Below, piece by piece: positions 7,326-14,768 of a DNA stretch of 36,605 nucleotides (the stretch's first letter is position 1; each line of letters opens with the position of its first letter). Origin of the DNA: JBCCAG01 sp050330955. Lineage in GTDB: Bacteria; Cyanobacteriota; Cyanobacteriia; CAKZMO01. The DNA is taken from NCBI GenBank assembly GCA_050330955.1, contig JBHJHJ010000109.1, positions 1 through 36,605 on the forward strand, written 5' to 3'. The position numbers were made by a program, and so were the translations under genes. The notes under the pieces were generated by a model, which was not told the origin of the DNA, searched no databases, and saw nothing but the letters and a program-made list of their open reading frames with translations.

Positions 7326-9437
7326 ATGAGCTGTCAGTACTTTCCGTGGCGGATGGATAAATTAGATACGCGAGAATGGCTCTTAACCAACGGACTGGGC
7401 AGCTTCGCCTGCGGCACCGTTAGCGATGCCCGCACCCGCACCTATCATGGCTGGCTGGTTGCGGCCTTAAACCCACCGACGCAGCGCACGCTGCTATTAG
7501 CCGGGATAGAGGCCTCTTTAGACGACCAGCGCAGGCGGTACGACCTAGGCACAAACTATTGGGGCAGCGGCGCTGTCAATCCGTCTGGCTACCGTCTGCT
7601 GCAGTCCTTTCAACGCTACCCAGTCCCAACTTGGACCTGGGGCCGCGGGGACTGGTGCCTGACCCGACGGCTGTTGATGCCCCGAGCCTGGCAGGAGGAA
7701 GATGCTCCTCACGGTAGCGCTACTGACAATAGCCTTATTGACAGTAACTTTATTGACAGCAGCGTTGATGTCATAGGACGCCAGCGTCTGCTGGTGCACT
7801 ATCAGTACGAAGGCGAAGCCACCGTCACCCTCAACCTCCGCCCCATCATCGGCGATCGCGGCTTTCACCACCAGCAGTCCGCCGACGACGGTGTGCAGTT
7901 CTCACAGGAGGTGGGCGATCGCCAGCTGCAGATCCAGGCGGTGCGTCCTCAGCAAGCGGGCACTTACTGGACCCTGCAGTGGACCCAGGGGGACTATTAT
8001 CCTGAGGGCGTATGGTACTGGGACTATTGCTACCCCGAAGAGACACGCCGGGGACTGGGCGATCGCGAAGATCTCTACAGCCCAGGATATTTGGTGATTC
8101 ACCTCCAGCCAGGCGACAGCGTCACCCTAGAAGCTTGCTTGGGTGACGATAGCCTCGTGCCCCTCAATTCTCGCAGCTTTAAAGACGCTCTAGGGGGTGA
8201 GATTGCTCGATTGGACCGAAGGGTTGAGCACGCTCTCACCATAAACCCAGGGCTGTCGGCTCCCCCTAAAACGGCGCTGCGCCACCTGCTGCTGGCAGGG
8301 AATCAGTTTGTGGTTTACCGGCGTTCGGTGTCGGGGCCGACGGTATTAGCGGGCTACCCCTGGTTTAGCGACTGGGGACGCGACACCCTGATTGCGCTGC
8401 CGGGGCTGGCCCTAGCCACAGGGCAGTTTACCGTGGCAAAGGGGCTGCTGCGCACCTTCGCCCGCTACTGCGACAGCGGCTTGATTCCCAATAGCTTCCC
8501 CGATGCAGGGGATCGACCCTTCTATAACTGTTTAGACGCCTCGCTGTGGTGGATAGAGACCCTGGGTCTCTATGTCGAGGCCACTCAAGACTGGGACTTT
8601 CTAGTTGAGCAGTACGCTACCGTGCAGAGAATCTATAAAGCCTTCACTATTGGCACTCTGCACAACATCCGGGTAGACGCGGGAGACGGACTGCTGACTT
8701 GGGACGCGCCCCGCCTTGCCCTCACCTGGATGGATGCAACGGTCTATGGCCAACCCGTGACGCCCCGGCGGGGTAAGCCGATTGAAATCAACGCCCTCTG
8801 GTACTCTAGCCTGTGTTGGGCTAACCGCTGGGCCCTGTGGCTACAGACTAATGCCGACGTGCCTGGAGCCCACCGGCAAGCCCGCCGCTATCAGCAGCAG
8901 GCTGAGCAGGTGAGCCTTTCACTGCAGAAGTTTTGGAACCCCCAGCAGGGCTATTTCTACGACGTCATTGGCCCGGACGATCGCCCCGACGATCGCATTC
9001 GTCCCAATGCTATTGTGGCGCTGTCGTTGTCCCACTGTAGCTTCGCAGCTCGCCATGGCCAGGCCGCCCTGCTGCTGGCCCGCGATCGCCTGCTGACGCC
9101 CTATGGACTGCGATCGCTGAGTCCCACAGATGCTGCCTATCAAGGGCAGTATGCGGGGAAGGTGATAGATCGGGACAGGGCCTATCACCAGGGCACGGTT
9201 TGGACCTGGCTCTTGGGACCGTTTATCCGAGCGTGGCAGCGCTTTTGCCCTCAGGAGCCGCTGCCGGTGAGCCTAGACCTATTGCTCAACCACTTGGACT
9301 ACGACGGCTGCATCGGTTCAGTCTCGGAGGTGTTCGACGGTGACGCCCCCCACCATGCCCAGGGGGCGATCGCTCAGGCGTGGTCGGTGGCTGAGCTCAT
9401 TCGCCACTGGCCGGATCTACAAAAGAGTCAGAAATAG
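7326..9437 (+). CDS. Archaeal-type glycogen debranching enzyme (amylo-alpha-1,6-glucosidase)
   Basis: 703 aa from ATG 7326; ATG 7353 (MDKLDTREWLLTNG) is an alternative because the family core begins there and no ribosome site marks either. The N-terminal beta domain opens with 'REWLLTNGLGSFACGT' and 'TRTYHGWLVAAL', and the (alpha/alpha)6 barrel has 'YPWFSDWGRDTLIALPGL', 'GDGLLTWDAP' with 'LTWMDATVYGQPVTPRRGKP', and 'AYHQGTVWTWLLGPF', all hallmarks of the bacterial/archaeal GDE family (GH133-like). It removes alpha-1,6-linked glucose in glycogen turnover in the cytoplasm. It is monocistronic by spacing. Oddity: a three-unit 15-bp tandem repeat expands a loop of the N-terminal domain at residues about 133-147. 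Confidence 0.92.
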   Translation: MSCQYFPWRMDKLDTREWLLTNGLGSFACGTVSDARTRTYHGWLVAALNPPTQRTLLLAGIEASLDDQRRRYDLGTNYWGSGAVNPSGYRLLQSFQRYPVPTWTWGRGDWCLTRRLLMPRAWQEEDAPHGSATDNSLIDSNFIDSSVDVIGRQRLLVHYQYEGEATVTLNLRPIIGDRGFHHQQSADDGVQFSQEVGDRQLQIQAVRPQQAGTYWTLQWTQGDYYPEGVWYWDYCYPEETRRGLGDREDLYSPGYLVIHLQPGDSVTLEACLGDDSLVPLNSRSFKDALGGEIARLDRRVEHALTINPGLSAPPKTALRHLLLAGNQFVVYRRSVSGPTVLAGYPWFSDWGRDTLIALPGLALATGQFTVAKGLLRTFARYCDSGLIPNSFPDAGDRPFYNCLDASLWWIETLGLYVEATQDWDFLVEQYATVQRIYKAFTIGTLHNIRVDAGDGLLTWDAPRLALTWMDATVYGQPVTPRRGKPIEINALWYSSLCWANRWALWLQTNADVPGAHRQARRYQQQAEQVSLSLQKFWNPQQGYFYDVIGPDDRPDDRIRPNAIVALSLSHCSFAARHGQAALLLARDRLLTPYGLRSLSPTDAAYQGQYAGKVIDRDRAYHQGTVWTWLLGPFIRAWQRFCPQEPLPVSLDLLLNHLDYDGCIGSVSEVFDGDAPHHAQGAIAQAWSVAELIRHWPDLQKSQK
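7722..7766 (+). repeat. Three 15-bp in-frame tandem units inside the debranching enzyme
   Basis: Units 7722-7736, 7737-7751 and 7752-7766 share the pattern A(C/T)TGACA followed by a variable half, and encode the near-repeats TDNSL, IDSNF and IDSSV. The insertion falls in a loop between 'LMPRAWQEE' and 'GRQRLLVHYQYEG'. Confidence 0.8.
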
Positions 9438-9579
9438 ACGTATGGCATATGACAGCTTTTGTGGGTGTTAATCCATGCAGTGACGAAAGAACTCTAGCCA
9501 GGGACGGAACATATTAGTGAAGATAGACGACTATTCTGTAACAGAGCTCGTTCACAAACCTTAAAATTTGTTTAAGCTT

Positions 9580-10203
9580 ATGTCTTTTTCTCCACGTCCG
9601 TTTGTCATGCTAGTGGGTGCCGTTCTCGGCGGAGCAGCCGCGCTTCTATCAGGTCAGCAGGCTGTAGCACAGTTTTCTGATGTTGCTGAGTCTGAAGTGC
9701 GTCTCGCTCAATCAGCCACAATTGTCGACATTGCCGCAGGTAACGACAATTTCGAGACCCTGGTTCAAGCGCTTCAAACCGCTGAGCTAGTCGACACCCT
9801 TGCCGGTGAAGGGCCGTTCACCGTATTCGCGCCCACAGATGACGCCTTTGCTGAACTGCCAGACGGGGCCGTTGAAGCGCTGCTGCAGCCTGAGAACCGC
9901 GATCTCCTAGTCGATATTCTCACCTACCACGTCGTGTCGGGCGAGGTTCCCTCCAGCGCTGTGACTTCGGGCCCTGTGCCAACCCTCTCTGAAGATTCGC
10001 TCACGGTGGCGGTGGGAGACACTATCACGGTGGATGGCGCGACGGTGATTCAGCCCGATATTGAGGCCAGCAACGGCATTATTCACGTCATCGATGCGGT
10101 GCTTGTACCCGATTCCGCTATATCTGAACTGCAAGCGCTGCTTCAGCCGGCGCCTGCAGCATCTCAGCCAGCCGCATCTGAGCCTGTTCGCGGTCTGTGG
10201 TAG
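9580..10203 (+). CDS. Secreted fasciclin (FAS1) domain protein
   Basis: 207 aa from ATG 9580 (the TTG at 9568 is not needed). A signal peptide (MSFSPRPFVMLVGAVLGGAA, cleavage near AVAQ) precedes one FAS1 domain at about residues 45-185, with the H1 motif 'FTVFAPTDDAFAELP' and the H2 motif 'IIHVIDAVLVP'. The tail is a short Pro/Ala/Ser linker. FAS1 domains mediate adhesion outside the cell or in the periplasm; partner unknown. AT-rich sequence with possible promoter elements lies upstream (9500-9579). Confidence 0.92.
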   Translation: MSFSPRPFVMLVGAVLGGAAALLSGQQAVAQFSDVAESEVRLAQSATIVDIAAGNDNFETLVQALQTAELVDTLAGEGPFTVFAPTDDAFAELPDGAVEALLQPENRDLLVDILTYHVVSGEVPSSAVTSGPVPTLSEDSLTVAVGDTITVDGATVIQPDIEASNGIIHVIDAVLVPDSAISELQALLQPAPAASQPAASEPVRGLW

Positions 10204-10314
10204 TGACGCCCTGCTTTTAGCAACAGCGTTTCGAATAGCGTCCATGATAGATAATAAGGCTGGGGTCAGCAGGCTCCGGCCTTGATTATTTGATGCACTG
10301 GTAATTTCGAGGCG

Positions 10315-10536
10315 ATGGCGACTTCAAGCCCAATTCAGATTCAGGTCAATGGTGAGCCCCGAAGCTGCACCACGGCAACCTCCCTCCCGCAGCTCCTGAA
10401 AGATATTGGCCTTAACCCACGCCTCGTGGCGGTGGAATACAACGGCGAGATTCTGCACCGCCAGCACTGGGAGACCACCCTGATGCAGGCGGGCGATCGC
10501 CTTGAAATTGTCACCATTGTGGGGGGCGGCGTCTGA
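10315..10536 (+). CDS. thiS: Sulfur carrier protein ThiS
   Basis: 73 aa from ATG 10315, with GAGG (10309-10312) just upstream. Beta-grasp ubiquitin-like fold with typical text: IQVNGEPRSC, LPQLLKDIGLNPRLVAVEYN, GEILHRQHWE and DRLEIVTIVGGG. ThiS carries sulfur as a C-terminal thiocarboxylate for the thiazole moiety of thiamine; ThiF adenylates the last glycine. Here the reading frame continues one codon past the glycines and ends GGGV. No other thi gene lies in the window. Function likely but see the finding on the C-terminus. Confidence 0.88.
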   Translation: MATSSPIQIQVNGEPRSCTTATSLPQLLKDIGLNPRLVAVEYNGEILHRQHWETTLMQAGDRLEIVTIVGGGV

Positions 10537-10768
10537 ATTTGACCTGAATCTAGCGGATCAACACCAGCAAATTTAGCGCTCAAGGTACGGGAATCGCCCC
10601 TGTAATCAACCTTAAATTGGACGCGCGATCGCTGCTGAGACGCTACTGTAGGAGAAAAGGGTCTACCCGCGCGGCGAGCTTCTCAAAATGGACTGGTCTA
10701 CAGCCGTGATTGCAGGTTAGGCCTCTTTCGCTGATGTGACCCAAGAAATTGACCGTTAAACGACTGAT

Positions 10769-11734
10769 ATGAGAACACTGTTTGATAGAATCGCGCCTCA
10801 GATAAAAGCGCTCACTAAAACCCTACTGGCACTAGGCCTAATCGCTGTGTTGGTTTTTGGCCAAGCTAACTCAGCCCTAGCGGCTCGTTCTGGAGGGCGA
10901 ATTGGTGGCGGCAGTTTTCGCTCAGCCCCCCGCAGCTATTCGGCCCCTCGCAGCTACAGCTCTCCTCGAACAGCGCCCTATCGTGGTGGCGGATACGGCT
11001 ATGGTGGCGGAGGCTTTGGTTTTCCCTTTTTGCTGCCCTTCTTCGGGTTCGGTGGAGGGTTCGGCGGGCTGTTCACGATTTTGATCTTCATCTCTGTAGC
11101 CAACTTCATTGTGCGCAGCTTCCGCAACGCTGGTGTTGAAGAGGACTATGGCACCGGCGCCGCCAAGCTATCGGTGGCAAAAGTTCAAGTCGGCCTTCTG
11201 GCAGAAGCGCGCTATCTGCAGCAAGACTTGAACCGGATGGCTGAGAGCGCTGATACGAGTGGAGCTTCTGGCCTCTCTCAAGTCTTGCAGGAGGCAACTC
11301 TATCGCTGCTGCGCCATCCAGAGTACTGGATTTATGCCGCAGCCGAGTCAGACCAGGCCCGGCTGGAGAGTGCAGAGGCTAAGTTTAACCGACTTGCACT
11401 GACTGAGCGTAGTAAATTCACTGGTGAGTCGGTGTCTAACGTCAATAACCTGCTGAAGCGCGCTGACCGTGAAGCCAAGGCTGGCAGCGCTATCGTCGAA
11501 TCTGAGATGTCGGGTGAATACATTGTGGCAACGCTGCTGGTGGCAACGCGCCGCAAGCTAGACTTGCCCAAGGTTTCCTCTACCCAGGATCTTCGGCAGG
11601 CCTTGAGCCAAGTGGGCTCCGTTTGCGCCGACGAGATGGTTGCCCTAGAAGTCCTGTGGACGCCACAGGCAGATGGGGAAACCCTGACGGCTGACGAGCT
11701 AGTGGCAGAATATCCAGAGCTTGTCCGGATCTAG
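10769..11734 (+). CDS. DUF1517 family membrane protein
   Basis: 321 aa from ATG 10769. A signal/anchor (KALTKTLLALGLIAVLVFG, cleavage near ALAARSGGR) is followed by a Gly/Ser/Arg/Tyr-rich segment (residues about 40-80, with SAPRSY repeats), a transmembrane stretch around FGGLFTILIFISVANFIVRS, and a C-terminal domain of about 200 residues with 'KLSVAKVQVGLLAEARYLQQ', 'LLRHPEYWIYA' and 'GEYIVATLLVATRRKL'. These match the DUF1517 family found in cyanobacteria and plastids; biochemical role not established. It is followed by a perfect GC-rich hairpin at 11779-11811. Confidence 0.9.
   Translation: MRTLFDRIAPQIKALTKTLLALGLIAVLVFGQANSALAARSGGRIGGGSFRSAPRSYSAPRSYSSPRTAPYRGGGYGYGGGGFGFPFLLPFFGFGGGFGGLFTILIFISVANFIVRSFRNAGVEEDYGTGAAKLSVAKVQVGLLAEARYLQQDLNRMAESADTSGASGLSQVLQEATLSLLRHPEYWIYAAAESDQARLESAEAKFNRLALTERSKFTGESVSNVNNLLKRADREAKAGSAIVESEMSGEYIVATLLVATRRKLDLPKVSSTQDLRQALSQVGSVCADEMVALEVLWTPQADGETLTADELVAEYPELVRI
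10922..10975 (+). repeat. 18-bp in-frame tandem units in DUF1517 gene
   Basis: Units 10922-10939 and 10940-10957 are close copies encoding SAPRSY twice; 10958-10975 is a diverged third unit (SSPRTA). They lie in the low-complexity linker. Confidence 0.7.
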
Positions 11735-11778
11735 CTTTTTGCAATGCTGGATAAGTGCGTAGCCACAATTAAACGAAA

Positions 11779-11811
11779 GGGGGAGCGGCCCCCGCCGGGG
11801 GCCGCTCCCCC
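11779..11811. terminator. Perfect 15-bp GC-rich hairpin after DUF1517 gene
   Basis: Arms 11779-11793 and 11797-11811 are exact reverse complements around the three-base loop GCC. No T-tract follows on the plus strand. It lies 44 bp after the stop and probably stabilises or terminates the transcript. Confidence 0.65.
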
Positions 11812-11869
11812 TGACAGCTACGTTTACTTACAGCGCTCCACTTATCGTAATCCTGAATGATTAAGTGAT

Positions 11870-11918
11870 GAGGAAGGACGGGCGCGGCAAGTCCTTCCTC
11901 TTGTTATTTGGGCTTTTT
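11870..11918 (+). terminator. Hairpin with T-rich tail
   Basis: GAGGAAGGAC (11870-11879) pairs with GTCCTTCCTC (11891-11900) around an 11-base loop, followed by TTGTTATTTGGGCTTTTT. It could be the terminator of the DUF1517 transcript or of a small RNA. Confidence 0.6.
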
Positions 11919-12019
11919 GACAGCGCACGTTGCAATGTCTATCCAAAGGTTTTTCAAATTGATGGATCCAAACAGATCTGGCTGTCGTACTAGAGGTAGA
12001 AGGCTTGGTTCTATACCGT

Positions 12020-12056
12020 ACGCACGCTGGCTTAATCGCCGGGGTGCGTTTTTTTT
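12020..12056 (+). terminator. Strong intrinsic terminator without an obvious gene
   Basis: ACGCAC (12020-12025) and GTGCGT (12044-12049) pair, continued inside by CTGGC/GCCGG, and eight T follow (12049-12056). No protein gene on the plus strand ends in front of it within 280 bp, so it may end a small RNA or serve as a second terminator. Confidence 0.75.
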
Positions 12057-12154
12057 GTCTTGCCCTCGTCAGTGCTCCGTGTGAGCAGCCCGCCAAGTTA
12101 ATTCTGCGCTCCCAGCGGCAATTGTCTAGGATATGGGTAGGGAGGATTGCTGCT

Positions 12155-12736
12155 ATGACAACGCGCCGGGATACGTCGATTCAGACATCGCTATTTGTGA
12201 AAGGATGGCAGGCGATCGCCTATAGCCGTCTCTGGTCGATGGTTTTGCTGGGAGCTGGGGTCGCCAGCAGCCTGATTTTTGCCCACGCGCCGCTGCCAGC
12301 ATTTGCCACTGCCTCAGGGATGACGCTTCCTCGACGCCGCGCCTTTGTCGTGGTCGTGGCGATTTGGGGCATTAATCAAGCCTTGGGTTTCACGCTGCGA
12401 GGATATCCGCTAGAGCCCACAGCGATCGCCTGGGGCTTTGTGATGGGAATTGGCGCTTTGTTGGCGGTGAACCTCTCTAGCCGCCGTCTAGATCCGCTGC
12501 GGTGGACGTGGACGGGCTATTGGTTCTGGGCAGCGATCGCGTTTTTCGGCAGCGTCGCGGTATACCAGGGGCTAATTGCGTTAGTGTTTCCCCTGCTTGC
12601 GCAGGGCCACAGCATGGGCTGGGAAATCTTGGGTCGCCTGATCATGAAGCAGGCGGTCTGGGCCGCCGGAATTTTGAGCTGCCATGCGCTGTGGCTCAAG
12701 GGTGCGCTGTACAGGGCCCAAAAATCTCGCCAGTGA
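12155..12736 (+). CDS. Polytopic membrane protein of unknown function
   Basis: 193 aa from ATG 12155, chosen because GGGAGG (12140-12145) lies nine bases upstream; the longer frame back to 12005 runs through the terminator. Four or five hydrophobic segments (MVLLGAGVASSLIFAHAPLP, AFVVVVAIWGINQALGF, AIAWGFVMGIGALLAVNL, YWFWAAIAFFGSVAVYQGLI, QAVWAAGILSCHALWL). I do not recognise a family motif. It runs convergently towards hliD, with 59 bp between them. Confidence 0.7.
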   Translation: MTTRRDTSIQTSLFVKGWQAIAYSRLWSMVLLGAGVASSLIFAHAPLPAFATASGMTLPRRRAFVVVVAIWGINQALGFTLRGYPLEPTAIAWGFVMGIGALLAVNLSSRRLDPLRWTWTGYWFWAAIAFFGSVAVYQGLIALVFPLLAQGHSMGWEILGRLIMKQAVWAAGILSCHALWLKGALYRAQKSRQ

Positions 12737-12795
12737 CATCTCGTAAATGAAAGTCCAGCCGCTAGGGCTTCGCAAGGCTTGAGCCACCTGGAGGT

Positions 12796-12984
12796 TTAAA
12801 TCAGCCCCAGCCAAGACAGCAGCCCCTGACCCGAAAAGTATTCGATGGCAAGGGTTGCGACAAAGCCCACCATCGCGGCCCGACCGTTGAGCCGCTCTGC
12901 ATAGTCATTAAACCCAAATTTAGGTTCGTAGAGATCGGGTAGGGTGGAGGGCTCGGTGACGGTAGGTTTGGTGTCAGATGTCAT
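12796..12984 (-). CDS. hliD: High-light-inducible protein, HliD type
   Basis: 62 aa, one transmembrane helix. The core 'FGFNDYAERLNGRAAMVGF' contains the chlorophyll-binding ERLNGRAAM motif of the LHC superfamily, and the ending 'IEYFSGQGLLSWLGLI' with the preceding EPKFGFN matches HliD/ScpE better than HliA, B or C. HliD binds chlorophyll a and beta-carotene, quenches energy, and works with chlorophyll synthase and Ycf39 in early photosystem II assembly. ATG 12984 has GAGGT at about 10 bases. I looked for an HLR1 site upstream and did not find a convincing one. The paralogue assignment is by resemblance; Hlip family is certain. Confidence 0.92.
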   Translation of the reverse strand: MTSDTKPTVTEPSTLPDLYEPKFGFNDYAERLNGRAAMVGFVATLAIEYFSGQGLLSWLGLI

Positions 12985-13110
12985 TTTGGCGACCTCAGCA
13001 CGACTGGCTTAATAGTAATTAATAAGATGGTATACGGAAATCCGCTTCTGCGATAGGACAGGATTAGCCGCCGCTGCGCTGCGGATTCATAAACTAAGGT
13101 TGAGGTATGT

Positions 13111-14193
13111 ATGGATATCGGGGTCCCGAAAGAGATCAAGGATCAAGAGTTTCGCGTCGGGCTTAGCCCCAGCAGCGTTCGCGTTTTGATAGATCAAGGC
13201 CACGGAGTTGCGGTGGAGGCCGGGGCAGGGCAGGGTGCAGGGTTCTCAGATGAAGCCTACGCTGCTGCAGGCGCCGATCTTGTGGACGCGAAACGCGCTT
13301 GGGATCGCGACCTGGTGGTCAAAGTGAAGGAGCCCTTACCTGAAGAGTACGGCCACCTGCGCTCAGAGCAGCTTTTGTTCACCTATCTCCATCTCGCCGC
13401 GAGCCGCAGCCTCACCGAAACCCTGATGACCTCTAAGGTGACAGCGATCGCCTACGAAACCGTTGAGCGCAACCAAACTTTACCGCTTCTAGCACCAATG
13501 AGCATTATTGCGGGGCGGCTCTCCGTGCAGTTTGGGGCTCATTTTTTAGAGCGCCGTCAGGGGGGACGGGGGGTACTGATGGGGGGCGTGCCTGGGGTTT
13601 CTCCAGGGCGAGTTGTGGTGCTAGGTGGCGGCGTAGTGGGCACCGAAGCCGCTAAAATCGCTGTTGGGCTGGGGGCGCAGGTGCAAATTGTGGATATCAG
13701 CGTGGAGCGGCTTAACCAGCTTGAGAGCCTGTTTGGCTCACGGGTTGAGCTACTGTACAGCAGTGCCCCGCAGATCGAGGCCATTGTGCCTAGCGCCGAT
13801 CTAATTATTGGCGCGGTGCTGGTTCCGGGGCGGCGCCCGCCCCAGCTCGTCACAAGAGCAATCGTGGAAAAAATGCGGCCCGGCTCGGTGATTGTGGATG
13901 TTGCGGTGGACCAAGGCGGCTGCATTGAGACGGTGCGACCTACCTCTCACACAAATCCCACTTATGTTGAGGCGGGGGTGGTGCACTATGGGGTGGCCAA
14001 TATGCCGGGGGCGGTGCCGTGGACTGCAACTCAGGCCCTGAACAACAGCACGTTTCCGTTTGTGCTGACCCTGGCCAATCAGGGGTTAGAGGCCATGAAA
14101 GTCGACGTCGGTTTCGCTATGGGCATGAACGTCCGCGAAGGGCGCTTGATCCATCCTGAGGTGAGAACGGTTTTTCCCGATCTGGCAGATTAG
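13111..14193 (+). CDS. ald: Alanine dehydrogenase
   Basis: 360 aa from ATG 13111 with GAGG just upstream, the usual length. Begins with MDIGVPKEIKDQEFRVGLSP, containing the substrate-binding Arg of the AlaDH/PNT family, then 'VKVKEPLPEEY' with the catalytic-region Lys, the Rossmann motif GGGVVG at residues 172-177, and 'NMPGAVPWTATQALNNSTFP' near the end. Catalyses NAD-linked interconversion of L-alanine with pyruvate and ammonium in the cytoplasm. Its TAG is immediately followed by the stop of the opposite-strand gene. Confidence 0.97.
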   Translation: MDIGVPKEIKDQEFRVGLSPSSVRVLIDQGHGVAVEAGAGQGAGFSDEAYAAAGADLVDAKRAWDRDLVVKVKEPLPEEYGHLRSEQLLFTYLHLAASRSLTETLMTSKVTAIAYETVERNQTLPLLAPMSIIAGRLSVQFGAHFLERRQGGRGVLMGGVPGVSPGRVVVLGGGVVGTEAAKIAVGLGAQVQIVDISVERLNQLESLFGSRVELLYSSAPQIEAIVPSADLIIGAVLVPGRRPPQLVTRAIVEKMRPGSVIVDVAVDQGGCIETVRPTSHTNPTYVEAGVVHYGVANMPGAVPWTATQALNNSTFPFVLTLANQGLEAMKVDVGFAMGMNVREGRLIHPEVRTVFPDLAD

Positions 14194-14640
14194 CTAGTGG
14201 CGCAGCTTGAGCAGCTCTTGCGGGGAAGCCAGCAGCTTGATGCGCACCGCCCTAATGGCCTCATCTTCCAGCGCAAAAAGCCAGGCCACGTTGACGCCGA
14301 ATAGAGGGGTCTGGACGTAGCCTGTAACCTTAATGTCATAGTTGCCTAGAAGATCATCGGTATGGTGCTCCAGTGACTCGGCCTGGCGGGGGTGGAGCGT
14401 CATGCCGCTGGCCTCTTTCTCTAGGTAAGCGGCAATGTTGGACTGGGGGATGGGCGCCTCGAACGGAGCACGCATTTCGCCGTTTGGGGTAAACAGGGCA
14501 GCAGTTTGCTCAAAGGCGCCAGCGTTAATAGTTTCAAAGTATTGGCTGAGGGTGGCATGGCCCAAGTCGGGCAGGACTGGAGCGTTCGCATTGGAACTTG
14601 CCTTGGAATTGGGGGGCGCGTTGACGGGTGGGTTGGCCAT
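14194..14640 (-). CDS. Orange carotenoid protein C-terminal domain homologue (CTDH), NTF2-like
   Basis: 148 aa from ATG 14640. After a Pro/Asn/Ser/Ala-rich tail of about 25 residues, the NTF2 fold begins at LSQYFETINAGAFEQTAALF and continues with 'APFEAPIPQSNIAAYLEKEA', 'GYVQTPLFGVNVAWLFAL' and 'VRIKLLASPQELLKLR'. These are the signature stretches of the OCP C-terminal domain and its stand-alone homologues; the tyrosine in SQYFETIN and the tryptophan in NVAWLF correspond to the carotenoid keto-group hydrogen-bonding pair. Stand-alone CTDHs carry and deliver ketocarotenoids. No helical carotenoid protein or OCP lies in the window. No cysteine is present, so disulfide-controlled dimerisation described for some CTDHs cannot occur. 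Confidence 0.88.
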   Translation of the reverse strand: MANPPVNAPPNSKASSNANAPVLPDLGHATLSQYFETINAGAFEQTAALFTPNGEMRAPFEAPIPQSNIAAYLEKEASGMTLHPRQAESLEHHTDDLLGNYDIKVTGYVQTPLFGVNVAWLFALEDEAIRAVRIKLLASPQELLKLRH

Positions 14641-14768
14641 GCCGATGCTGTGGTGGTGTCTTGATTACATTTGCTTGACTGTATTTAAGAGGGCGATCGC
14701 CCCTCTGTCATCTGTAGGCCGAGGGAACTCAGGCTAGACTAAACTCTAGGTAATTCTCGTGGCTTAGC

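Larger units (their letters stand above)
11735..12154. other. Non-coding stretch with three stem-loops
   Basis: About 420 bp without a convincing gene between the DUF1517 gene and the next ATG. Apart from hairpins at 11779-11811, 11870-11900 and 12020-12049 (listed separately), no open frame looks real and no tRNA, 6S-like or Yfr2-like (GGAAACA) signature is visible. Two of the hairpins are followed by T-rich tracts on the plus strand, more than one upstream gene requires. Confidence 0.6.

Noticed and set aside
11951..11993. Promoter TTGATG...TACTAG for a small RNA
   Set aside because: The spacer would be 23 bp, too long for a normal sigma-70 promoter.
11735..12154. Yfr2-type RNA or tRNA in the gap
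   Set aside because: No GGAAACA motif, no cloverleaf and no TTCGAATC-type T-loop was visible.
12985..13060. HLR1 site upstream of hliD
   Set aside because: TTATTAATTACTATTAAG looks repetitive, but no pair of octamers fits the consensus with two-base spacing.
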